From: Xanthobacteraceae bacterium
Lineage (GTDB): Bacteria > Pseudomonadota > Alphaproteobacteria > Rhizobiales > Xanthobacteraceae
Assembly (NCBI GenBank): GCA_030036975.1
Contig: JASHSE010000418.1
Coordinates: forward strand, 1 to 5,177
Length of the DNA stretch: 5,177 bases
Reading direction: 5' to 3'
Notes under the pieces: model-generated
What the model saw: the letters and a program-made list of their open reading frames with translations, nothing else
The model's database searches: none
What the model was told of the DNA's origin: nothing
Shown here: positions 1-5,177 of the stretch, in pieces
Layout of the letters: every line of letters starts with the position of its first letter
Numbering within the stretch: the stretch's first letter is position 1
Position numbers and translations under genes: made by a program

Positions 1-10
1 CTCAGCCGAA

Positions 11-2266
11 CTATTCGCTCAGCGCCAAGCGTAAGCCTTTGAAAATTTTCAAACCGTGCCGACTGTTGGGATCAGGATCGCTCGGCCGTCGTTCACGGAA
101 CGCACGCATGCGCTCCGGCGCCGCCTTGGTCAAAACCGCCGCATATTTCGCGGCATTCGGCTTATCGCCTGCGGTCGCGTAGATCGACGCCAGCCAGACC
201 TCGACCAACGGCGAGCCGGGCATGACAGTATCGGCACGCAGCGCCCACGCGAGAGCGTCCTGATCATGGCCCAGTTCGAGCTCCGCCTCGGCGGCGAACA
301 GGTACCAGTAGCCGAGGGTCGGATCGTTGGGTGTAGCGGCGCGGATCGTCTGCAGAATCAGTTCAAGCCCTTTTTCCGGCTGTCCGAGCCGGGCGAGAAC
401 GTCGCCCATTTGGCCTTGCGCCGGCAGGAAGCTCGGGTTGAGTTCGAGGCAGCGCTGCAGCAATCGTATGCTCGCCTCGTAGTCGCGGCGGTGCTTCTGC
501 AACAGCGCGAGGCTGTAAAGCGCCGAAATCGAATTCGGATATTTGCGCAACGCCTCGTTCAAAACGCGCTCGGTCGCTGCGAGATCGGGCGGCGGACCAA
601 AGTCGATGAAGTTCATCGCGCCGGAGACATGTACGCGTGCCACAGCTAGAAGCGCCAGCTGATTGTGAGGCTCGCGTTGCAGCGCCTCGTTGAACCAGGA
701 CAGCGCAGCGGCGAGGTTTTGCCGCGTGCTGCCGTGCAGCAGCGCCGAATAGCCGCGGGCGATCAATTCTCTGGTCGTCAGCTCTGCGCGCGGCTTGTCG
801 CGCGTCCACATGGTGGCCAAATTCTCGATTTTAATCGCAACCATGCGCGCCATGCCGCGCGCCGCATCGTCAGCGGTCAGCGCCGCGTCATCTCGCTCGC
901 GCGGCAGATTGTCCGACCATACGTTGGTGCGGCTCGCGGTATCCATCAGCTCCACGTCGATGCGACGGCCGGCGTCCTTACTCGAAACGTGGCCGACCAC
1001 CGCGTAGCGCACGCCGAGCTCGGCGAGCAGGCTCGGATCGAACGGACGATCACGATAGAACTCGGAAGCCGGCTCCGAAATGACCCGCAGGCCGGCGAAG
1101 CGGCTGAGATAGCCGATCATGCCGTGCGTCAGCGCGCTCGCAAACGCCGCGTCCTCGGAACGCTCCGGGTTATCGGGCGCGAAGGGCAGAACCACAACGC
1201 CTCGGCTCCACTGCGCAACGGCCGCAAGCCGCGTCGATTTCCAGCCGTAGGCAAAGGTCAGCGCCGCGACGATAGCAATCGCCAGAATGCCGAGGCTTGC
1301 CCACATGCCGGTCGGCTGCACCCTTCGCCAAAACGGCCGCGGCGGAGGGGGATCGCCGGCGGGCTCCGCCACATCGGCAAGCAGCTCACGCCTTGGCGCG
1401 GGTTCTGCCTCGGATAGCGCCGGCACAATCGGCGGCGGGGCCGGCGTGCCGCTCGACGCAATCGCGGGCTGAACAACCGTCTGCATTGCCGGCGCTTTCA
1501 TTTCGGCCGGCGCTGCCGGCTCGAACTCGCCGCGCTTGATCTGTTCGATCACACTGCGCGTTGCCGGTTCGGGAGCAACGTCAAGTTCAGTGCGCAACAG
1601 ATCGGTCAGAGACTTGGCGCGGCTAAGCGCAACGTCGCGGCCTTTGTAACGCGACAAAAGCTGCAGCGCGCGGCGCTGCCGATCCTCCCGCAGCGGGTCG
1701 AGCGCGACTGCGCGCTCCGCCGCCGCAATGGCGGTTTCGCCGTCGCCGCTCGCATCGGCATTGCGGCACAACGCATCGAACACGCCGGCAGCCGCCGCAG
1801 CGAGCCGGTCGGCCTCACGGCCGCGCCACGCGTCGAACTCCTCGGCGTCGAGAGCGAGATCCGCCAGGAACGCGCCGCGCCAGAGCGCGGCGGCCTGCGC
1901 AAGGTCCTCGGCGCGCGCCGAAGCGGCAAGCGATATGAAGGCGTGCGCGTCGACATGGAGCAAGGGCGCGCGCAGCCCGATCACGTCGCGGTCGACCAGA
2001 ACAATCTCAGATGCGGCGCACAGGTCGCCGCGCAACGAATTGAGGCATTGGCGCAGGCTGTGCCGCGCCAGCTCGTCGGGATGGTCGCCCCAAAACAGCG
2101 TCGCGAGCTCTTCGCGCCTTGCCTGGTAATCGGGCCGCATCGCCAGATAGGCAAGCAAGGCCTGCGGCTTTTTCCCCCGCAACGAAATCGGAATCACGCG
2201 GCCGACGTTCGCTTCGATCGCGAACGAGCCGAGCAGATGTAAGGTGACACCGCACAGTTTCGACAT
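11..2266 (-). CDS. Membrane-anchored BTAD/SARP-type transcriptional regulator with TolB-like and TPR domains
   Basis: Probable one-component regulator that binds DNA in the cytoplasm and senses something at or beyond the inner membrane. Residues about 6-100 look like an OmpR-type winged helix (LLGSF start, LRGKKPQALLAYLA, LRQCLNSLR). Residues about 105-245 match a bacterial transcriptional activator (BTAD) domain (DAHAF, ALWRGAFLADL, ALDPLREDRQRRALQLL). A Pro/Ala-rich linker spans 248-315. One hydrophobic helix lies at 321-342, preceded by RPFWRR, which favours a cytoplasmic N-terminus. Residues 356-453 resemble the TolB-like domain found in CadC-like proteins and adenylate cyclases (VVVLPF, ELGVRYAVVGHV, VELMDTASRTNVWS). 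Residues about 500-720 form roughly five or six TPR-like helical pairs (for example FNEALQREP, LLQRCLELNPSF). The ATG is well fixed: an in-frame TGA lies eight codons upstream with no start codon between, although the Shine-Dalgarno match is weak. The gene is divergent from the DUF1800/DUF1501 genes. The signal it senses is unknown. Confidence 0.9.
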   Translation of the reverse strand: MSKLCGVTLHLLGSFAIEANVGRVIPISLRGKKPQALLAYLAMRPDYQARREELATLFWGDHPDELARHSLRQCLNSLRGDLCAASEIVLVDRDVIGLRAPLLHVDAHAFISLAASARAEDLAQAAALWRGAFLADLALDAEEFDAWRGREADRLAAAAAGVFDALCRNADASGDGETAIAAAERAVALDPLREDRQRRALQLLSRYKGRDVALSRAKSLTDLLRTELDVAPEPATRSVIEQIKRGEFEPAAPAEMKAPAMQTVVQPAIASSGTPAPPPIVPALSEAEPAPRRELLADVAEPAGDPPPPRPFWRRVQPTGMWASLGILAIAIVAALTFAYGWKSTRLAAVAQWSRGVVVLPFAPDNPERSEDAAFASALTHGMIGYLSRFAGLRVISEPASEFYRDRPFDPSLLAELGVRYAVVGHVSSKDAGRRIDVELMDTASRTNVWSDNLPRERDDAALTADDAARGMARMVAIKIENLATMWTRDKPRAELTTRELIARGYSALLHGSTRQNLAAALSWFNEALQREPHNQLALLAVARVHVSGAMNFIDFGPPPDLAATERVLNEALRKYPNSISALYSLALLQKHRRDYEASIRLLQRCLELNPSFLPAQGQMGDVLARLGQPEKGLELILQTIRAATPNDPTLGYWYLFAAEAELELGHDQDALAWALRADTVMPGSPLVEVWLASIYATAGDKPNAAKYAAVLTKAAPERMRAFRERRPSDPDPNSRHGLKIFKGLRLALSE
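1241..1306 (-). other. Predicted transmembrane helix of the regulator
   Basis: These bases encode residues 321-342, an uninterrupted hydrophobic stretch (SLGILAIAIVAALTFAYGW). It lies between the Pro/Ala-rich linker with RPFWRR on the N-terminal side and the TolB-like domain on the other. It is the only strong membrane segment in the protein, so the DNA-binding half and the TolB/TPR half should lie on opposite sides of the inner membrane, as in ToxR/CadC-type regulators. The topology is inferred from the charge pattern. Confidence 0.75.
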
Positions 2267-2301
2267 TGCTTTTGCTCGAGGCGCTGATCACCAGCCCTGC
2301 G

Positions 2302-2307
2302 ATTTTA
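2302..2307 (-). promoter_or_regulatory. Candidate -10 element for the regulator gene
   Basis: Read on the minus strand the bases are TAAAAT, five of six matching the sigma-70 -10 consensus, in one of the few A/T-rich spots of the region. They lie about 35 bases upstream of the regulator ATG, which would give a short leader. The hexamer 17 bases further upstream (TGGTCG) matches the -35 consensus only 3 of 6, so this would be a weak or activator-dependent promoter. It could be a chance match. Confidence 0.25.
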
Positions 2308-2403
2308 TCATCCCTGATTTGCGGCGACCAGAACAGGCTCGCATGCTTTGCTTGCGCTCTTTGGACCGGCAGTTAACCCTCTCATTCCTTAGCGGGTTTT
2401 CGG

Positions 2404-2432
2404 TTGACGCCACGATGACACCGGGTTGACGG
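2404..2432 (+). repeat. Three TGAC-centred heptamers at exact 11-bp spacing (operator candidate A)
   Basis: The heptamers TTGACGC (2404-2410), ATGACAC (2415-2421) and TTGACGG (2426-2432) are separated by 4-bp gaps. The TGAC cores start at 2405, 2416 and 2427, an exact 11-bp period. The outer two copies share the octamer GGTTGACG at 2402 and 2424, exactly 22 bp apart. Actinobacterial SARP regulators are known to bind heptameric direct repeats in this 11-bp or 22-bp phase, and the adjacent divergent gene encodes a protein with the same type of DNA-binding region. That this is its operator is inference. No good -10 follows at the usual distance. Confidence 0.4.
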
Positions 2433-2451
2433 GCGCCATGCCATCAGCGTC

Positions 2452-2457
2452 GGAGGA
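2452..2457 (+). promoter_or_regulatory. Strong Shine-Dalgarno-like GGAGGA without a well-placed start codon
   Basis: GGAGGA is the best ribosome-binding-site match in the intergenic region. The next in-frame start of the small membrane ORF is a GTG at 2482, 24 bases downstream and too far for normal use. A TTG at 2460 is too close and opens only a 16-codon reading frame that ends with TGA at 2508-2510. The element may therefore be fortuitous, mark a short leader peptide, or belong to a gene whose start has decayed. Confidence 0.25.
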
Positions 2458-2481
2458 ATTTGGTCCAACTGGCTCGGGCCT

Positions 2482-2715
2482 GTGCCATGCCCAACCCATC
2501 CCGGTCATGAAACGGACACTGCCGAGCGCCCAGTCAACCTGTGGCGCTGGTTTTGGCTGCTGGTCTTCGGGGTTGTCGTCCTGACGCTTATCGCGATGGC
2601 AGCCATCGCCAATAAAGCTGCCGGCGAGCATGTCGTTCCGGGCCCGGATTGGCCGCAGTGCTGCGATCGCTGGAGGACGAAACGGGTCTCCGCGCCTAAG
2701 CATCTCATTTATTGA
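2482..2715 (+). CDS. Possible small single-pass membrane protein (77 residues)
   Basis: I do not recognise a family. The GTG-initiated frame encodes a hydrophilic N-terminus, then a clear membrane segment at about residues 19-43 (WRWFWLLVFGVVVLTLIAMA), then a short basic C-terminal part containing a CC pair. GC at third codon positions over the central part is high, as expected for a real gene in such DNA. The only start between the upstream in-frame TGA (2416-2418) and the membrane segment is this GTG, and it lacks a correctly spaced Shine-Dalgarno sequence; GGAGGA sits 24 bases upstream. It points the same way as the DUF1800 gene, 113 bases ahead of it. It could be a small accessory membrane protein, a decayed gene, or a chance open frame in GC-rich DNA. 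Confidence 0.35.
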   Translation: MPCPTHPGHETDTAERPVNLWRWFWLLVFGVVVLTLIAMAAIANKAAGEHVVPGPDWPQCCDRWRTKRVSAPKHLIY

Positions 2716-2725
2716 GAGATTAGCC

Positions 2726-2743
2726 TTGACGCTTGGCTGACGC
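2726..2743 (+). repeat. Two YTGACGC heptamers at 11-bp spacing (operator candidate B)
   Basis: TTGACGC (2726-2732) and CTGACGC (2737-2743) are separated by 4 bp, so their TGAC cores start at 2727 and 2738, again exactly 11 bp apart. The first heptamer is identical to the first heptamer of the group at 2404. The pair lies 86 bases upstream of the DUF1800 ATG, a plausible place for an activator site. No convincing -10 hexamer was seen downstream; CATCGT at 2753-2758 is a 3 of 6 match. Assignment to the divergent regulator is inference. Confidence 0.35.
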
Positions 2744-2799
2744 GGCGCGTGCCATCGTTTCTGCGAACGGGCGGAACGACGGCGCGGCACCGCCCCACC

Positions 2800-2827
2800 C
2801 ATTCCAGATAAACCATTCGAGATAAAC
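2800..2827 (+). repeat. 14-bp tandem duplication abutting the DUF1800 start codon
   Basis: The unit CATTCCAGATAAAC (2800-2813) is followed directly by CATTCGAGATAAAC (2814-2827), with one mismatch, and the start codon context CATGG continues the pattern. The single base difference creates GAGA at 2819-2822, six bases before the ATG. This is the only Shine-Dalgarno-like element for the gene, so the duplicated unit makes up its translation start region. Confidence 0.85.
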
Positions 2828-2828
2828 C

Positions 2829-4301
2829 ATGGCAATCGATCGCAAATTCGCAGCAGCGTTGGCCTTGCACCGCTTCGGCTTCGGCCCGGTCCCCGGCGCT
2901 ATTGCCGCCATCGCCGGCGATCCGCGCGCTGCGCTCTTGGCCGAGCTCGAGCGGCCCGGCGCTGGCCAAATCATGGCCGCCAATTTGCCCGACAGCGCCC
3001 AGGCCGCCCGCGAATTGCTCGACTATCGCGCCGAACGGCTGGCGCGGCGAAAATTGGCGGAGCAGGCCAAGCAGCAGCAGGAGAAACAGCAGCAGGCCGA
3101 ACAACAGGCGCCCGCGGGTGAAGGTCATGCCGCCGCCGCAACAAACGCTGCGGCTGGGATGCAAGCTGGCGCGCAGCCGACCGCAGCCAACGGACAAAAC
3201 CGGCCGGCGGAACTGCCGCTGGCGCTTGTGCAAAACGAGGCTCAGGCTCGGATTGAGGCTGCCGTCTCCAGCCAAATCGGCTTCGTCGAACGACTGGTCT
3301 GGTTCTGGTCGAACCATTTTTCCGTTTCGAACGACAGGGTCGTCGCCGTTGCGGGCTCCTACGAACGCGAGGCCATCCGTCCGCATGTGCTTGGCCGCTT
3401 CGTCGACATGCTGACCGCGGTCGAAAGCCATCCGGCCATGCTGTACTACCTCGATAATGCCTTTTCGGTAGGACCGAACTCGGTCACCGGCATCAACCAA
3501 AAGCGCGGGATCAACGAGAATCTTGCGCGCGAGGCGCTTGAGCTGCACACGGTCGGCGTCCGCAGCGGTTATTCCCAGGCCGATGTCACGCGCTTTGCCA
3601 ATGTGCTTACCGGCTGGACCTTCATCGGCGCCGGCGTGCCCAATCACGGCGGCGAATTTATCTTCATCAAGCTGTGGCACGAACCCGGCGAGCAGGTCGT
3701 GCTGGGCAGGCGCTACCCCGACACCGGATTCGAGCAGGGCCGCGCCGTGTTGGCCGATCTGGCCGCCCATCCGGCGACGGCGCAGCACATCGCCCGCAAG
3801 CTCGCGGTGCATTTCGTCGCCGACGAGCCGCCGCAGAGTCTCGTCGACAAATTGACGGAGCGGTTCATTGTCAGCGACGGCGATCTGAAAGAAGTGGCCA
3901 AGGCGCTGATCGGCGCCGACGAATCGTGGACGCCGCGCCGCACCAAGCTCAAGCATCCGTTCGACTGGCATATTAGCGCTCTGCGGCTGGCCGGCGGGCG
4001 CGGCATCGCGGCGCGGTTCATGGGCGCACAGGCCTTGCTCGGCGAGCCGATGTGGCGTCCGCCGGGCCCCAACGGCTTCCCCGAACACGAAGCCGCCTGG
4101 ATCGACGGCCTGCCGCAACGCGCCGAGATCGCCAACCGTTTCGCCGGACGCGTCGCCGAGCGGCTCGACCCGGTTGCGCTCGTCGACGATGGGCTCGGCC
4201 CGCTGGCGTCGGCCGAGACGCGTGAGGCGGTGGGGCGCGCCGGCAATCGTACCCAGGCGCTGACACTTTTGTTGATGGCGCCGGAATTCCTGCGGAGATG
4301 A
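2829..4301 (+). CDS. DUF1800 family protein, complete (490 residues)
   Basis: The family is recognised from a run of characteristic motifs: RFGFGP (15-20), WFWSNHFSV (158-166), HPAMLYYLDN (201-210), NENLAREALELHTVGV (229-244), DVTRFANVLTGW (252-263), ARKLAVHFV (322-330), KHPF (375-378) and GPNGFPE (413-419). Length is normal for the family. No biochemical function is established for DUF1800, so none is assigned. No signal peptide is visible, and an in-frame TAA at 2823-2825 two codons before the ATG excludes an upstream extension. Residues 64-135 form an Ala/Gln-rich, probably coiled-coil then flexible insertion (KQQQEKQQQAEQQ at 81-93) between the first motif and the rest of the domain. The stop lies two bases before the DUF1501 gene, so the two are almost certainly cotranscribed and translationally linked. 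A longer open frame on the opposite strand over this gene is judged spurious. Confidence 0.93.
   Translation: MAIDRKFAAALALHRFGFGPVPGAIAAIAGDPRAALLAELERPGAGQIMAANLPDSAQAARELLDYRAERLARRKLAEQAKQQQEKQQQAEQQAPAGEGHAAAATNAAAGMQAGAQPTAANGQNRPAELPLALVQNEAQARIEAAVSSQIGFVERLVWFWSNHFSVSNDRVVAVAGSYEREAIRPHVLGRFVDMLTAVESHPAMLYYLDNAFSVGPNSVTGINQKRGINENLAREALELHTVGVRSGYSQADVTRFANVLTGWTFIGAGVPNHGGEFIFIKLWHEPGEQVVLGRRYPDTGFEQGRAVLADLAAHPATAQHIARKLAVHFVADEPPQSLVDKLTERFIVSDGDLKEVAKALIGADESWTPRRTKLKHPFDWHISALRLAGGRGIAARFMGAQALLGEPMWRPPGPNGFPEHEAAWIDGLPQRAEIANRFAGRVAERLDPVALVDDGLGPLASAETREAVGRAGNRTQALTLLLMAPEFLRR
3069..3107 (+). repeat. Imperfect CAG-rich repeat encoding a Gln-rich segment
   Basis: Two 15-base units, each a lysine codon, three CAG codons and one further codon (3069-3083 and 3084-3098), are followed by GAACAACAG. 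They encode residues 81-93 of the DUF1800 protein. The mixed CAG/CAA and AAG/AAA codons suggest an older, partly diverged slippage-type expansion. Confidence 0.7.
4294..4298 (+). promoter_or_regulatory. Ribosome binding site of the DUF1501 gene inside the end of the DUF1800 gene
   Basis: GGAGA sits five bases before the ATG at 4304 and overlaps the last codons of the upstream gene, whose TGA ends at 4301. This supports the chosen start and suggests translational coupling of the pair. Confidence 0.7.
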
Positions 4302-4303
4302 CC

Positions 4304-5177
4304 ATGACAACGCTGCACCTGCCGTCGCGTCGGCATTTTCTGCTCGGCTCCGGCACCTTGTTCGCCTGGGCGCACCTGCCCAAGCTCGCCCGTGCCGAGG
4401 GACGCGATCCGCGCTTTCTGACGATCGTGTTGCGCGGCGCGCTCGACGGGCTCGCCACGGTGGCTCCGGTCGGCGATCCGGATTGGGTGTCGCTACGCGG
4501 CGACGACGCGCTCACGCTTGCCGGCAAAACGCCGGCGCTCAAGCTCGACGATTATTTTGCGCTCAATCCGGCCATGCCGAAGCTGCAGCGCATGTTCGCC
4601 GCGAACGAGGCGATCGTCGTCCACGCTTCGGCCACGTCCTATCGCGAGCGTTCGCATTTCGACGGCCAGAACGTGCTGGAAAGCGGCGTCGAAAAACCGG
4701 GCACAGTCGAGACCGGCTGGCTCAACCGTTTGCTTGCCGGTCTGGCGCCCGGGGACCGTGTCGCCACGAACGCCGGCAGCGCGTTCGCGGTCGGGCCGGT
4801 TACCCCATTGGTGGCCCGCGGTCCGGCCCCGATGCTGGTCTGGTCGCCGCGCCGCAGTGTGTCGGCGGGCGATGATACCATCACGCGGTTGGTCGACTTG
4901 TATCGCCATACCGACATTCGGTTCGCCCAAGTTTTGGAAGGCCACGCCAAGCTTGCTGCACTTGCCGCCAAATCACACATCGTGGAAAAGCCGGCCGGCC
5001 CGATCGCCGGGCCTTTCGTCCCACCGCTGGCCTATGCCGCGCAGCAGCGCGCCTACTTCGCGGCGGTCGTGGGTGCGGCCGCGCAATACCTGGCGCAACC
5101 GGATGGCCCACGGGTCGGCGCACTCGCGCTCGACGGCTGGGATACGCATTACGCGGAGGGCATCGCCAGCGGCACGC
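4304..5177 (+). CDS. DUF1501 family Tat-exported protein, N-terminal 291 residues (cut by window end)
   Basis: The frame stays open from the ATG to the last base of the window. The N-terminus is a classic twin-arginine signal: SRRHFL at 8-13, a hydrophobic stretch to about 25, then a probable cleavage site after ALA-type ARA (29-31). The mature part shows DUF1501 motifs: IVLRGALDGL (41-50), YFALNPAMPKL (84-94), RSHFDGQNVLESG (116-128), TGWLNR (137-142) and GWDTH (278-282). From memory, DUF1501 is placed in the alkaline phosphatase/sulfatase superfamily, and the conserved D and H of SHFD and GWDTH could be metal ligands; the enzymatic activity is unproven. Typical members are about 390-450 residues, so roughly the last quarter to third is missing here. 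The gene follows the DUF1800 gene by two bases. A folded periplasmic protein working with DUF1800 is inferred. Confidence 0.92.
   Translation, partial: MTTLHLPSRRHFLLGSGTLFAWAHLPKLARAEGRDPRFLTIVLRGALDGLATVAPVGDPDWVSLRGDDALTLAGKTPALKLDDYFALNPAMPKLQRMFAANEAIVVHASATSYRERSHFDGQNVLESGVEKPGTVETGWLNRLLAGLAPGDRVATNAGSAFAVGPVTPLVARGPAPMLVWSPRRSVSAGDDTITRLVDLYRHTDIRFAQVLEGHAKLAALAAKSHIVEKPAGPIAGPFVPPLAYAAQQRAYFAAVVGAAAQYLAQPDGPRVGALALDGWDTHYAEGIASGT

Larger units (their letters stand above)
2267..2828. other. Divergent intergenic region between the regulator and the DUF1800 gene
   Basis: This 562-base stretch separates the starts of two divergently transcribed genes. It contains a weak -10-like element for the minus-strand gene, two groups of TGAC-centred repeats at 11-bp spacing (2404-2432 and 2726-2743), a strong purine-rich GGAGGA at 2452-2457, a possible small membrane-protein ORF (2482-2715), an imperfect inverted repeat (2749-2790) and a 14-bp tandem repeat ending at the DUF1800 start. 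No tRNA, rRNA, convincing intrinsic terminator, insertion sequence or CRISPR array was seen. Confidence 0.7.

Noticed and set aside
56..1417. Plus-strand frames (56-649 and 665-1417) opposite the regulator gene
   Set aside because: Antisense to a well-supported multidomain gene; compositions are Arg-rich with no family motifs.
2703..2717. TCTCA-TTTAT-TGAGA inverted repeat at the end of the small ORF
   Set aside because: The five-pair stem is AT-rich with no T-run after it, too weak for an intrinsic terminator.
2726..2731. TTGACG as a -35 element for the DUF1800 gene
   Set aside because: No acceptable -10 hexamer occurs 16-18 bases downstream; the 11-bp phased repeat explains the motif better.
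2389..2835. 148-codon minus-strand frame across the intergenic region
   Set aside because: No recognisable domain, a Pro/Arg-rich composition typical of shadow frames in GC-rich DNA, and it overlaps the candidate membrane ORF and the duplicated start region.
2709..4310. 533-codon open frame on the minus strand covering the DUF1800 gene
   Set aside because: It is antisense to a gene with clear family motifs. Its translation is Arg-rich and low in recognisable domains, and its apparent Leu-rich membrane segment is only the reverse complement of the CAG repeat.
4493..4945. Minus-strand frame opposite the DUF1501 gene
   Set aside because: It is antisense to the Tat-signal DUF1501 frame, which has family motifs and a well-placed ribosome binding site.
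4997..5013. GGCCCG / CGGGCC hairpin followed by TTT, terminator-like
   Set aside because: It lies inside the open DUF1501 reading frame before the GWDTH motif and is followed by only three T residues.

Overview
The window is GC-rich DNA with closely packed genes. The protein style points to an alphaproteobacterium, most likely a member of the Rhizobiales such as a Bradyrhizobium or Rhodopseudomonas relative. That assignment rests on general resemblance and codon use only; no rRNA or other marker gene is present.

Layout: (1) bases 11-2266, minus strand, encode a complete 751-residue regulator. It has an OmpR-type winged helix plus a BTAD (SARP-like) domain, a Pro/Ala-rich linker, one membrane helix, a TolB-like domain and a TPR tail. 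(2) Bases 2267-2828 form a divergent intergenic region. It holds a weak candidate promoter for the regulator, two clusters of TGAC-centred direct repeats phased at 11 bp, a possible small membrane-protein gene (2482-2715, plus) and a 14-bp tandem duplication that runs into the next start codon. (3) Bases 2829-4301, plus strand, encode a complete DUF1800 protein of 490 residues. (4) Bases 4304-5177, plus strand, encode the first 291 residues of a DUF1501 protein with a textbook twin-arginine signal; it is cut by the window end.

How the genes may work together: the DUF1800 and DUF1501 genes are two bases apart and are a recurrent pair in bacteria whose joint role is not established. Only the DUF1501 protein carries an export signal. 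An in-frame stop two codons before the DUF1800 start rules out an N-terminal extension, so a folded DUF1800/DUF1501 complex exported by Tat on one signal is a reasonable hypothesis. The divergent membrane-anchored regulator is a natural candidate controller of the pair. The 11-bp phased repeats in the shared intergenic region have the spacing known for SARP operators, which makes them the most testable new observation here.
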